This document shows positions 24,349-34,837 of a DNA stretch of 64,000 bases, piece after piece. The position numbers and the translations under genes were made by a program. The notes below the pieces were generated by a model. It was given only the letters and a program-made list of their open reading frames with translations. It did not search any database and was not told where the DNA came from. The stretch is from Euborellia annulipes. Taxonomy: Eukaryota; Arthropoda; Insecta; Dermaptera; Anisolabididae. Where the stretch lies: NCBI GenBank assembly GCA_023213315.1, contig JAKCPI010005554.1, positions 248,001 through 312,000 of the forward strand, read 5' to 3'. Position 1 is the first letter of the stretch, and every line of letters begins with the position of its first letter.

Positions 24349-25158
24349 GTACTTTCTCTTATCTATATACTGAATGAATATATAGATAGAGAGAAAGTAT
24401 TGGATTCATGTCAAAAATCCGATGTTGAGATTTTGATGGAAATACACGTTCTGAGTTTCTCTGAGTCCAAAAAAGTGGGTCTCGCAAAATGGTCTGTCTG
24501 TTTGTTGAACGAAAAGAGCTAGGAGGTTCAAATTTTATATTTAAGCCAGGTACCCCCCTGTGACGTAACTGGAAGCTTTTGAGCAAGATCGGCTTAAAAA
24601 TACCAGTACTTTACTTTTTCACTTTTTTCAATTTTCTCAAATCTCGCTCCAACTCTTCTTCTTCTGTCCTCGCCTTTTTCCCGTGATGCGGGGTCGGCGG
24701 ACCTCACTATATCCCTCCAACCCTATCAAGCGTTTTTGCGACCGGAAGAAATAGGACAGGCCGGCCCGTCGTACGGTCTGACGCCTGTTGAAAAGAGGAA
24801 GGAAGAGACAGACATACAAATAACTGAACGACTGTCTGTCCCAGCTCGGGCAGCTCGTGGTCGCCATCCACGTACCCACAAGATGTGGGCCCCTGAGCGA
24901 AAATCTCGCTCCAACTATTTTGAATAAAATTCATAAATCTATTATTTTTTAGATGTTCTTTAAAATCTATATTCTCATTTTGCCCTTAAATCTTCTGAAG
25001 CATACTTTGCTCTTATACTTAATGGGAAAGATAGGAGAAATGGTAAGTATTTTTCCATGTTTATAAATTTTATGGGGTGACAAGCACAGAACGCAACTTT
25101 TAATTACGGAAGGTAAGAGAAATTTGTGTACTGTGCTGCCAGTCACACCAAATTTTTA
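24349..25158 (+). mobile_element. Family A copy carrying a SINE-B insertion
   Basis: Runs from start hairpin (ACTTTCTCTTATC ... GATAGAGAGAAAGTA) to terminal palindrome (GGGGTGACAAGCACAGA ... AGTCACACCAAAT). The AAATCTCGCTCCAACT block is duplicated by the SINE at 24655-24900. The 75-aa minus-strand frame is a by-product. Confidence 0.8.
24655..24900 (-). mobile_element. SINE-B, full-length copy with TSD inside family A
   Basis: Perfect 16-bp TSD AAATCTCGCTCCAACT at 24639-24654 and 24901-24916. Minus-strand AAG-rich tail at the low-coordinate end. Same internal blocks as the other copies (GGCCGGCCCGTC, GCTCGTGGTCGCCATCCACG). Confidence 0.87.
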
Positions 25159-26263
25159 TAGGATTCAAATAAATAGATCTCAAAAACTATTTAGGCCGGT
25201 TGCTTCAGTTCTAATTAACTAGCTATCTCTCGGATAAGCTAGTTGACTATGACTTACTAGTCTTTTCATATCGATAAGCTAATCATATGATTAAATAAGA
25301 GCCCAGGTCATATTTTACTAGCTAAGACCCAGAGTTCGATATATAGCTTAACTAAGAGGTGAAATTACTACACAGTTGCTATCTTCGCAAAATTTCCTTA
25401 TACCTCAGATAGCTAATTATAGGTGAAAAACTATTTTTTAACTCGAAGGTTGTGCGTGTTCTTATTTACTATTTCGATGATTTGCTATCGGTCGGATAAG
25501 TTTGCTAGTTGACTAGAACTGAAACAACATGTCCTTAATTGCATAAAATCTTTATTTCTTTTTTCGCAATAGCTACAAATTGTTTTTTATTTCACTATAT
25601 GACGATTCTGGGGCCATATTTTTTTTTTTCCTCCCTACTCTTACAGTTTTTTTGACGAAGATGCTGTGGACAGCCCATTCAATAAATATTTTTTCAATTA
25701 TTTAAATTACAAATGATTCATAATAATTATTTTTTTTAATGTTTCGGGCTTTTTAAGGTGTTTATTTCATTCTTTGCTGGAGCCATTTGGCTCAAATTAA
25801 TAAAATTGCAAGTGCTTATCATTAAAGGAAGCCATTCCAACTGATATAAATCAAAGTAAAGAAAGTAAGGGGAGAACTTCCGGGGAATCTCATGAGAATG
25901 ACATAATTTATCTTTTTTCTCTTCTTAACTTTCAGAACAAACAATAATATATTTCATTCTTATTTTTTATGAGAAAAAGTTATAATATATATATAGATAG
26001 ATATACGACGTACATGTGTGCAGTGTGTGTGTGTGTGTGCATTTACTTTTTTACAATTTCATCTTCCATTTAAAAATATAAATAAATACTGTAAATTTAC
26101 TTACTTTAATCTTTCAATGAAAAAAATCACAATTATGATTTTCATACATTTTTAAGATTACTGACAATATTATTTTTATTTAGTTTAAAATACTTTTTTT
26201 TTTTTATTTAACTTAATATTAAAATTTTTTTGGAAATATTATAAAATTTTATGAAAAAAGACA
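25159..26263. other. AT-rich stretch, no gene seen
   Basis: Around 25195-25530 there is a run of repeated CTAGTTGACTA/AGCTAGTTA-like words, probably an old internally repetitive element. A GT microsatellite sits at 26021-26038. Confidence 0.5.
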
Positions 26264-27275
26264 TTTTTACTTTCTCTTACTCTATATATGAAATATATAG
26301 AGAGAGAAAGTATTGCGATCATGTCAAAAATTCGATGTCGAGATTTTGATGGATATACATGTTTTGAGGTCCCCTGAGTCCAAAAAAGTGGGTCCCGCAA
26401 ATTGGTCTGTGCGTGTGTGCGTGTGTGCGTGTGTGCGTGTGTGTGTGTGTGGACAGATTTTTAGCATGAAGGAGTTGAGCTAGCGGATTGAAATTTTATA
26501 TTTAACTTAGGTACCTTTGAAGAATCTCAAAATAAGCTTTTGAACAAAATCGGTACTAGTACTTTACTGATGTACTTTTTCAGTTTTTTTCGATTTTCTC
26601 AAAATTCCCTCCAAGGATTTTTTTAAAATTCATAAATCAACTATTTTTTAGATGCTCTTTAAAATGTATATTCTCATTTTGCCGTTGAAATCTTCTGAAG
26701 ACCACTTTACTCTTGTTCTTCATAGGAAAGATAGAACTGGTTGCCATGGTAACGGAATTTAAATCTTTTTCTTGTTATTAGATTAAAAATCAATTATTAT
26801 TTAAATTCCCATTTTTTTTTATTTTTTCTGTCTTTAATTGTTTCCGGGAAAACATATATCACTCTCTCTCTCTCTCTCACTTGCAAACATTATCGCCTGT
26901 CTCTCCGCCTTCTCTCATAGGCCTAATGTTAATTTCCTATAGGGATTTGTATGTTAATTTCGATTCAAAAGGGGGTCCCCTTTGGAACTTTTTACGCATT
27001 TAAAATTTTTTTTCCAATTCTTATGAAATTTTGTATTTATTTACGATTCTATATTGTGTATAAAATGTCCAAATATGAGATTAAAATTTGGAAAAATAAC
27101 CATAGTTTATTTCAAGCAGTCAACATTTAAAATGCAAGTTTGAAACTAAGGTGCTATGGGAAACTAAATATATCTCGACACAAAAAATCTGGTGTGACCA
27201 GCACGGTGCACAACTTTCTCTTACCGAAGGGTAAGAGAAAGTTGTGTGCTGTGCGCCAGTCACACCAGATTTTTT
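26264..27275 (+). mobile_element. Family A, long (about 1-kb) full-length copy
   Basis: The start hairpin (TTTTTACTTTCTCTTACTC ... AGAGAGAAAGTA), (GTGC)n/(GT)n microsatellite at 26404-26452, AGTACTTTACTGATGTAC, GGTTGCCATGGTAACGG, an extra about 400-bp block (CGATTCAAAAGGGGGTCCC, CAAATATGAGATTAAAATT) and the terminal palindrome at 27184-27275 are all present. The same long form occurs at 50736-51737 (reversed) and 52001-53028. No coding capacity, so non-autonomous. Confidence 0.85.
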
Positions 27276-27383
27276 CATTTGCTTAGATTCGTCATTGTCT
27301 AAAAGAAAAATATTTCTTGTTTCCTCTTCCTGAAAGTTTTTAGAATATGAAATTTGAAATTTCTACACACTCCAATGATTTAC

Positions 27384-27610
27384 TCTTCTTCTATCCTCGC
27401 CTTATAGCTCGGTGCGGGGTCGGCGGGCCTCTTTCCCTCCATTTTATCTCATCTACCCAAGGATAAAACAGGCCGGCCCGTTGGACGGTCTGACGACTAT
27501 TGGAAATATAGAAGGAAGAGACAGACATACAAAGATCAGAAGGCCTGCCTGTTCCAGCTCGGGCAGCTCGTGGTCGCCATCCACGTACCCACAAGATATG
27601 GGCCCCTGAG
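27384..27610 (-). mobile_element. SINE-B copy
   Basis: Shares GTGCGGGGTCGGCGG, CAGGCCGGCCCGTTGGACGG and CTCGTGGTCGCCATCCACG with the other copies. No TSD was found around it, so it may be older or rearranged. Confidence 0.78.
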
Positions 27611-28454
27611 CGAAAATATCGTAGACTTACAATACAATATCACCAATTAATAGATCCGAGAGCCGGACAGTGAATATTCTAATAAAAAATATTTTTTTTA
27701 TGAATTTTTGTTTCTTGGTTTTGTTCTTCTATGTTATCAATTATTGCCTTAATTATTTTACATTTTTCAACCTCTTCATACCCAAAATGTATGTCTCTAA
27801 ACGCTTGTTTTTATCACTTATTAATACATAATAAAAAATAAATAAAAGAGTTTGTTTACCTCAGTTGTTTAGAGGATAATAATAATAATAATATAAATTG
27901 ACCAATAGAGGGGATAGAAAAATTGCCAGCAAACCAGGAGGGTTCGATAGGAACTCTAATTTAAATGAATTTGCTCTCTGCTTTGAAAACAAATGGCGGC
28001 GGAGCCAAGGTTTGATTTTAAAATAATGGCAGAAGGGGAGGAACAGGAACAACCCCGAAGTAAGATTTGTGGTGATGTCTTTATCGCATGCCAAGGCGAG
28101 ATAGAATAGCTCCCTGCCGTATTGATAGCATTAGCTGATGGCATTTGACAAGAGGTCTTGGGACATGCAAGGCTTAAATCTAATGCAATTTACACCAGCA
28201 TTATGCCATGTCTTGCATTTAATCGAGTGAATGTTTCTCCTTAACTTAATTAAAGCATTAGAATGTTTGCTAAGTGGAAATCGGAGCCCACGAGGATCAC
28301 ACAAACGGAATTAGCAACACTTTTTACCCAAATATAAACTTGAAATTGAATTGGAGAAGCTTGAACTGGCCGACGGGATGTAATCTGAGCTATGGATCCG
28401 GACCCCGATCAAGATTACGACTTGGACTCGGACCTGAGCCCTATAGAATTGCAA
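27611..28454. other. Unique-looking stretch, no gene seen
   Basis: 28095-28330 is less AT-rich and non-repetitive, and 28392-28440 has repeated GGACC/CTCGGAC words like those in the TAGGGTTACC elements. No exon with paired splice signals was found. Confidence 0.45.
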
Positions 28455-28860
28455 ACTCTAGTTATTATCTAATACTATTAAACGTGCAATGTACGTTTAT
28501 TTGTTTGTTTGTCAGCACATCAGTTCTCGAAAACGGCTCTAACCATTTTTTTTCTAATTTTAAATATATACTATTTCCAGCAACAATATGAAATTGCGCT
28601 AGGTCTCATCTTTGGGGAAATTCGGGTACTAGTACTTTACTGATGTACTTTTTTAATTTTTTCCATTTTTCTCGGTATTCCCTTTACCGATATCTTTAAA
28701 ATCTTAAATATTTACTATTCGCGGTATAGAAAACAAATTAAGGAAGGTCACTTCTTTGGGAACTCTTGAGTACTAGTACTTTACTGATGTACTTTTTTAG
28801 TTTTTTCCAATTTTCTTAAAAAAAAAAAAAACCCGAGCTCCAGCTTGGTCAACTCGGAAT
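28455..28860 (+). repeat. Interspersed repeat with GTACTAGTAC modules
   Basis: Begins with AACGTGCAATGTACGT and GTTTGTCAGCACATCAG, then two tandem-like segments each holding GTACTAGTACTTTACTGATG (28626 and 28770), ending in poly-A and CCCGAGCTCCAGCTTGGTCA. The last 90 bp recurs at 30111-30220. The short hairpin before the end recalls Helitron-type 3' ends, but no CTRR end was confirmed. Confidence 0.5.
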
Positions 28861-29100
28861 TTTCAATTAAGCTTACAAGAGAGAAATTATTTTTTATAGA
28901 TAAAATAAAATCTTATATATTTAAAAATTTTACTATTTTTATTTATTTATTCATTTAAAATATTAAAAATGTTTTAGGTATTCAAATTATTTTATTAAAA
29001 AAAAATTCTTTTTGAAATTAAAAATAGATCCAACAATCAAACCGGTTTCTTTCAATTACACATACACTTGCACTTCGGGAGAGTTCGGCTTTGTTCGGTT

Positions 29101-29301
29101 TGAGACGAAGACGACGACGACTGCAGCGGCGGCGGCAGCGCTCCCGTCGCCGCCTCAGTAAGCCTGAAGCTTGTGATCCCGTTACATCTCATTCATTCTT
29201 ATCTCATCAAATAATGTTTCCTTCCTCACCAATCCACGATACCGACACATCACCTGAGTGTTCCATGCCTGCTCCTTTCTTTTCATCCTCGATATCACCA
29301 G
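29101..29301 (+). CDS. Candidate first coding exon of an unidentified gene
   Basis: A CpG-rich leader (GACGACGACGACTGCAGCGG region) is followed by ATG at 29214 and an open frame to 29301 with a donor CCAG|GTAAAC. The 29 codons read MFPSSPIHDTDTSPECSM... and are rich in Ser, Pro and acidic residues, ending in phase 1, the kind of disordered N terminus seen in transcription factors. A longer frame from 29091 includes an Arg-rich stretch that is more likely leader. Also possible is a donor at 29158 (GTAAGC), making the first part a non-coding exon. No family is recognised and no downstream exon was found. An artefact of a GC-rich patch cannot be excluded. Confidence 0.3.
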
Positions 29302-29574
29302 GTAAACCCACGTTTTGATTAATTAAATAGAAATAACAAAGATTGTTGGTTGATCCAAGTGTCGTTTTCCCTCGCTTGGCTTGGGACAGTCCGCGACAAA
29401 AAGAAGTGAACCCATCTTTAATTTTTTTTTATCTAATTTATATTTTAAATTATTTTTATGAAATATAGAATAAATATAGAATCAATCCTTCTATTGATTC
29501 TTTTTTTTTCTTAATTTACAAAATATAAAATTAATATAAAATGGAAAGAATTTATATTTTATACTGCACCTCTT

Positions 29575-30098
29575 GGTTTTACTGTTAAATGTTAAGAAAT
29601 ACTCGATACTAATTGGTATCGATACTTTTCTTTAGGAACCGACCGAATATTCGGTTTCGGTTACGGTTTCGGCCAGTTTCGGCCAAAAATCATGGTTTCG
29701 GCCGTAGTTTCGGTTTCGGCCAAAAGGAAGGTGGCCGAAACCAGAGTGTGAAAAAATGGGATGAGACTCGCATGCAAAAAAAAAAAAAAAAAAAGGTCAA
29801 ATAATTTGCACTTGAGGGAGAAAAAAATTTTAGTCTCCCTAAAAAAAAGGTAAAATGATTTTCACGGGAGGGAAAAAAAATTCAAAAAAAAAAAAAGGTA
29901 AAATGAAAAAAAATTTTTATAGGAAATACAAGTTTCGGTTTCGGTTACGGTTTCGGCCGAAACTAAGGTTGAGGCCGAATATTCGGTTTCGGTTTCGGCT
30001 GAAAATCTTGTTTCGGTCGGACCCTACTTTTCTTCTTATATCTTTCGATACGATATCAAGTACAAGCATCGATACTTTTTTTCGATAGCACATCCCTA
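29575..30098 (-). mobile_element. hAT remnant, TAGGGATGTG family, hosting another hAT
   Basis: The right end reads ACTTTTTTTCGATAGC..CATCCCTA, the reverse complement of the terminus at 39278 (TAGGGATGTGGTATCG, then AAAAAAAGTATCGAT). Homology continues on the far side of the inserted element (GATACTAATTGGTATCGATA) to about 29575. The other terminus is lost. Confidence 0.65.
29633..30026. mobile_element. Non-autonomous hAT, TTTCGG-rich, with 8-bp TSD
   Basis: TIRs TAGGAACCGACCGAA and, reversed, TAGGGTCCGACCGAA. Perfect TSD CTTTTCTT at 29625-29632 and 30027-30034. Both subterminal regions are arrays of GGTTTCGG/GGCCGAAA words in inverted orientation; the centre is purine-rich with A runs. The Arg/Phe-rich frames here are products of the hexamer array. 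Confidence 0.85.
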
Positions 30099-30110
30099 CT
30101 CGTCTTTAAA

Positions 30111-30220
30111 AAACTTCGAGTACTAGTACTTTACTGATGTACTTTTTTAGTTTTTTCAATTTTCTCAAAAAAAAAAAAAAAAAAAAAAAAAAACTGAGCT
30201 ACAGCTCAGTCAACCCGGAA
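30111..30220 (+). repeat. Second copy of the GTACTAGTAC-module repeat end
   Basis: Nearly repeats 28766-28860: CGAGTACTAGTACTTTACTG, a 30-nt A run, then GAGCTACAGCTC (a 12-nt hairpin) and AGTCAACCCGGAA. The two copies bracket 28860-30110, which contains the candidate exon and the hAT nest. Confidence 0.65.
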
Positions 30221-31084
30221 ATGATGTTTATAAAATTTCTTCTTATATTTTTTTTTTTCTACTTATAAAATATTACAAACTTTTTTAAACTTAATGTTTA
30301 TATAAAAACATAAAAATCGGAAAATTCAAGAGTTGAATAATTTCTCAAAGAATTTTTTCAAAATGTTTTCAAAATATAAGTGATAAGAAGTCCTAATAAA
30401 TGTCTTCGAAATATTAGGAGAAAACACTCTAAAAGTTATTTTTCTCACTGTCGAGAAACAAGCATACACCTTTCCTCATTTAGTTCCGAATTCTAATTAG
30501 TATGAAAGTATAAAATTATAATATTAATTATTTTATCTTCAAAGCGGGTCCTCTGAGCTCTTTCTGGGATCTTTAGGGAATAAAGTATATTTTCCTTGTC
30601 TATTCAAAAAAAATTTTTTATTATAGACCTACTGATAAAAATTATTAAGATAATATTGTAACATATAACAAGTATGTCAAAATTAAAAATAAAGAAAAAA
30701 AAATGTTTTAGAGATATGTTAAATGGAGGCAAACAAACTGTAATTCACCGACCCCTGGCCTGGTATTTAGTGCTTTTCAAATTTCCGAAGCCAAAAAATA
30801 CTCGATCATTTTTGTTTAAATAGAATACGCCTCATTTCCCATAAAAAAATTTTAAAACTTTCATGTAAATTTCATCTTACAAATCTGAGCTCATGATAAA
30901 TTATGAGCTTGAATAATTATTGTTTATTCTTCACTGACTTTCTCACCCGTTTAGAAAAGCCGACCAATTATTATTATTAGCCTAGTATATTATTAGAAAG
31001 CTTGCCCCTATACACAATTTATGTTAAAATATGAAATTGACCATAGATAATTCCTTCTCATCGAATATCAACATTATTAATTCC
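30221..31084. other. AT-rich stretch, no gene seen
   Basis: Nothing recognisable on either strand. Confidence 0.55.
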
Positions 31085-31148
31085 TTTGAGAGGAAGGGCA
31101 GAGGCAGCCAAAAAGAAATAATTCTGAAAGCTACCGCAATTTTCCGGA

Positions 31149-31184
31149 GACGTTTCAGTGCATTTATTAGTGCTCCATCATCAG
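31149..31184 (-). ncRNA. Hammerhead-like core, left arm of FB3
   Basis: Minus strand: CTGATGA, TGGAGCA...TGCACT, GAAAC, GTC. It mirrors the right-arm motif and points out of the element. Confidence 0.65.
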
Positions 31185-31425
31185 TCCTTTAATTGTATTT
31201 TATGCTCAGAGTAGTCTATAAATGCTTGATATATACATATGTTTTAAATTGTTGGCAATTGAACATGTATATTGTTGAACTGGCATACAATGTTTAACAA
31301 TGGTCACCACAGAGAGTGAATTATATGATTTGATTCATATTCAGTTCAATTCAACAACATGCATGTTCAATTGTCAACAATTGCATTTAAAGACTAACTT
31401 TGAGCATAAAAAAACAATTAAAGGA

Positions 31426-31461
31426 CTGATGATGGAGCACTAATAAATGCACTGAAACGTC
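31426..31461 (+). ncRNA. Hammerhead-like core, right arm of FB3
   Basis: CTGATGA, stem II GGAGCA/TGCACT (one A-A mismatch), GAAAC, GTC. Stem I pairs as GGA/TCC, then an internal loop, then CAATT/AATTG. That internal loop on stem I is typical of type I hammerheads. Stem III has no proper loop, so activity would need a dimer. Confidence 0.68.
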
Positions 31462-31548
31462 TCCGGAAAATTGTTGTAGCATTCAGAATTATTTCTTTTT
31501 GGCTGCCTCTGTTCTTCCTCTCAAAATTATCTTCACAGCCACCACTTC

Positions 31549-31919
31549 TTAATAATTATTTTCTTATTAAAAACGAGCCGTCCAGTATATTTTTAATAAA
31601 ATTAAAGGAAGATTTATAGAAATGAAGGACAATGCTGAGTATTTATAAACAAAATAAATCTAAAAGCCAGTCCTTTACAAAAAATAAAGGAATAAATATA
31701 ATGTGTGATGCGTACATGAAATAAGTAGTAATAGGGTTAGGAGTAGCATGAGAGTAGTATTGTCAAAGAATGCGAGGGGAGGGGGTTAATTGAATGATTT
31801 TTGTAAATGAGGGGGGGCGCCTCTGATTGCGTGAGCCTCCATGTTGCCTTAGAAGGGGAGGTAAGATAGGGAGGGGAGAGCACGTGGTACCCCCACTGTG
31901 CGTCTAAGCCCCGCCTACC
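31549..31919. other. AT-rich to mixed stretch, no gene seen
   Basis: Purine-rich strips (GGGAGGGG near 31868) lead into the GC-richer island that follows. Confidence 0.5.
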
Positions 31920-32153
31920 GCAAATACCGAGCATGCGTTTTTCACTTGAAATGAGTCGGCTGCTAACTGGCGTTCGTGTGTTCGGCTTGTCTTCAATGCT
32001 GTTGCTGTCATACAGCTTTTAAACGTAGATACTCTCGCGCCCGTGTTGTCTCTGTGCTTCGCGTCGTGGAGAAACGCAAGAATTCTTTGGAGGAGGCAGC
32101 GGTATCTCCGCCGCTTTTATTCAACGACTATCGGAGTTTTAACGGCCACAAGG
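31920..32153 (+). promoter_or_regulatory. CpG-rich island, possible leader exon with donor
   Basis: GC-rich segment with an ATG at 31951 opening only 23 codons, and a second open frame from about 31967 to the donor CACAAG|GTAAAT at 32153/32154 that lacks any ATG. It best fits an untranslated first exon or a promoter-proximal region, such as an upstream start for the gene at 49.6 kb, but no link is shown. Confidence 0.3.
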
Positions 32154-33389
32154 TAAATTGAAACAAAGCCAGCCGAGCTGGGGCAAGAGAGATCCGTATA
32201 GCCTTTGCCCTTCGCTCCCGCCTAATACTATTAATCCCGGCAAGGATATCATTCAGGATATAAGCCATTAGAGCTCATACTCAGCATCAGCCAACTAAAT
32301 AATTGAAAATCGTCTTTCTATTAGATTGAGAACATAATCAACGTTGTAACTTAATCGAGTTAACGGCCCCTGTAAAATTCAAATCAATCAAATCCCCCGA
32401 ATCATTTCAATTAGAAACTTAACACTTTCAACTCCTTAATCTAGGAAAGAGAATTGTAAATTCTTTCTTTGAAAATATTTTAACAATATCTCTTGTTGAA
32501 ATCAGATAAATGAATTTTATTTATTTAATGACATAAAAAATTATTCAAATATTTCTTTATTGTTTTTATGATAAAATTTATATTTTTCTTTTTAATTAAC
32601 TCCGGCTAGACATCTAGCCTTTGCTTTATATAAGGCAATATTTATTTTATTTTGATAGTTTATCGAAAGAATTTTATTTGTTAAAATAACGATATTTCAT
32701 TATATTTATTTATACATGCATTTTTTCTCATGTTAGCGATTTTTCATTGTATATGAAATGAAGGGTTTATTGCTGAGACCGGAGTTGGTTTCGAGGTGCC
32801 AACATCAAGTATAAATTCTGAAATGAGTTCTCTGGTGATTTGGTCAAAGGTCCATTTCATTAGATTTGCAGTTCCCAACTTGAGAGCGTTTCATTTTCAT
32901 TGAATTGTAAACCTTTGAGGAGTGCATTCACGGCAGAGAAACTGAAAATCCAAACGTTAATGAAGTATTTGGAAGTCAGATCCTTTTAAGCTCCAAGTTA
33001 ATTAATTCAGGACACCTCTAATCTTGTGGCATATAAAGCAATAGCCTATAATTTAAATACACTCGGATATGTATACATTTTTATTTAATCAAAATAAATG
33101 AATCGCACACAAATTCCGAAAAGAATCTCATCTCGGGTATTTTACACAAAAAACTGATTTTTTTTTGTTTTTGAAACTTGTTATTAATGTGTTAGACAAT
33201 GTTCTTGCTCATAAAACATCGGTTTCGATGAAAATAAAATTCTATTTTATAAAATTTACCGGATGCGCTCTTTTCGGGTTAAAATATTTTCCAAAAAATT
33301 GTCTCTTCTAATATGCATGTTTTAATTAATTTCAATTTTTTTATTATTATTAAATATTTTGTTTCAAATTATTTACTTTAGAGCAAACC
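32154..33389. other. Unique-looking AT-rich stretch, no gene seen
   Basis: 32160-32300 remains moderately GC-rich; the rest is AT-rich without exons, SINEs or element ends. Confidence 0.5.
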
Positions 33390-33439
33390 TTCTTGCTTCT
33401 GTCCTCGCCTGAATATTCCCGCGGTGCGGGGTCGGCGGA
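33390..33439 (-). mobile_element. SINE-B, 50-bp 5'-truncated copy with TSD
   Basis: Only the tail-proximal 50 bp of SINE-B is present (CCCGCGGTGCGGGGTCGGCG on +). It is bracketed by TACTTTAGAGCAAACC at 33374-33389 and TACTTTAGAGCGAACC at 33440-33455, 15 of 16 matching. It fixes the SINE's 3' end and strand, because LINE-driven copies lose their 5' end. Confidence 0.82.
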
Positions 33440-33455
33440 TACTTTAGAGCGAACC

Positions 33456-34683
33456 AAATTTTTAAATTTTTTATGGTGTAAATTAAAGTTTTAAAAAAAT
33501 GATGATGAAAAATTAGAAATGTCAATTAAGCCTATTTATTTATTTTAAATAAATATAAAAATAAAATACACAGCAAACTATTGAACTACACTATAGAACT
33601 TTTTTAATTTAGCACGTTTTTCCACTAATTAATTTGATAATTATTAATAAAAAAAAGAGATGTAAATTATTATTAATTATTTGGATGTCAAATAAAAATT
33701 TGCGAATTTTTTCTCATTGTTTATCTTGATTAGAGTTAATTTATTTATTGGTTAGTAACCAGCGCGATCCCTTAAGAGCCTTTGGTGTTTGATGAGGCCG
33801 AGAGGGAATTTTTTAGGGAGATGCATCTCAATAGAAGTGCAATTATTCGATTTGTGAACGAACAAAAGAGAAAGATTGCCGGCGGCCAGGGAGATGCTGG
33901 ATCACAGCTTCAGTTTCATTGACAATAGAATTTTCAAATTGGGACAAATTGAGTAGAATATAGAATAATTTTTCAATAGCTTGAGGCTAACTTTACAATA
34001 TAGGTATTAAATTGAGTTTTCTTGTTATTTCACAATGGAAACGCGACTTGCTACTGAAATTTTGCCTAATTGAATTATCTCTGTATTATAATTTAAATAA
34101 AGATTGAAATTTAAATCTTATATTCCATTATACTTTATATAATATACTATCATCATATAAATCAAATATTTTATTATACATAAAATTTCTTTTCTATAAT
34201 TCCCTGACGCAACCAGAGAGGGAGTTTTCAATTTTCTTTAAAAACTTAGAAACATAAAATGTTTTATTATTTACAATGAAAACGCAAAAACTAGTTTTGT
34301 TAGCACAATTAGAATTTTTTTCCTATATTCTAATTGATTATTTTTTTTTTTCTGAAACAGCCTGGAATTCATGTATTAAATAGCAAAAAGAGACAATAGA
34401 TAACAAATTAATATTTTTATTAATTTCTATACATGTAGTAATAATATAATATACTCTCTTATCGTTTTCTTTATTCAAACGCGGATCGGTATTTTCTAAA
34501 ACGTTTTTGCATATCGTATAGAATGGAACATAGAAAGAACATCCATCGATGTCTTAAAAAGATTGATCCATCAGCTATGTTAAAAAACATAGAAGGCGCA
34601 GTTAAAAACATTTCTCTTTTTTCAGTGCTTACATATTTTAATACTTTGCCGAAACTCTCTTCACATCTTAAAGTTAGTATAAA
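33456..34683. other. AT-rich stretch, no gene seen
   Basis: No exon or element recognised. 33755-33910 is slightly GC-richer. Confidence 0.55.
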
Positions 34684-34837
34684 CAGTGGCAGATAAAATC
34701 AAATAGTAAAAATATCCTACTTAAATTCAAGTCACAAAAAAACTGTCTTTGAGTTGTTAGAAATAATATAATCAAAAATTTCATAGAAAGATTAAGTAAG
34801 GGCTCTACATGGTCCCTTACCGCTTAATCCGCCACTG
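34684..34837. mobile_element. Short hAT-like MITE, CAGTGGC family
   Basis: Ends CAGTGGCAGATAAAATC and, reversed, CAGTGGCGGATTAAGCGG. Flanks AGTATAAA and AATATAAA match 7 of 8. 154 bp, non-coding. Confidence 0.6.

Larger units (their letters stand above)
31085..31548 (+). mobile_element. Hammerhead fold-back element (FB3)
   Basis: Arms of about 105 bp, GAGAGGAAGGGCAGAGGC ... CAATTAAAGGACTGATG, are inverted around an AT-rich centre that itself has imperfect symmetry (TTGAACATGTATATTG / GCATGTTCAATTG). A tail after the right arm ends CACAGCCACCACTTC. That ACAGCCAC tail is shared with FB5, FB7 and FB8. TSD not resolved. Confidence 0.78.

Noticed and set aside
28274..28591. 105-codon frame with many Gly/Arg/Leu residues
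   Set aside because: Its second half enters an interspersed repeat and its middle is a GGACC/CTCGG simple-sequence patch; no splice support.
29613..30088. Basic Arg/Phe-rich small proteins
   Set aside because: Translations of the TTTCGG/GGCCGAAA hexamer array in a hAT element with perfect 8-bp TSD.
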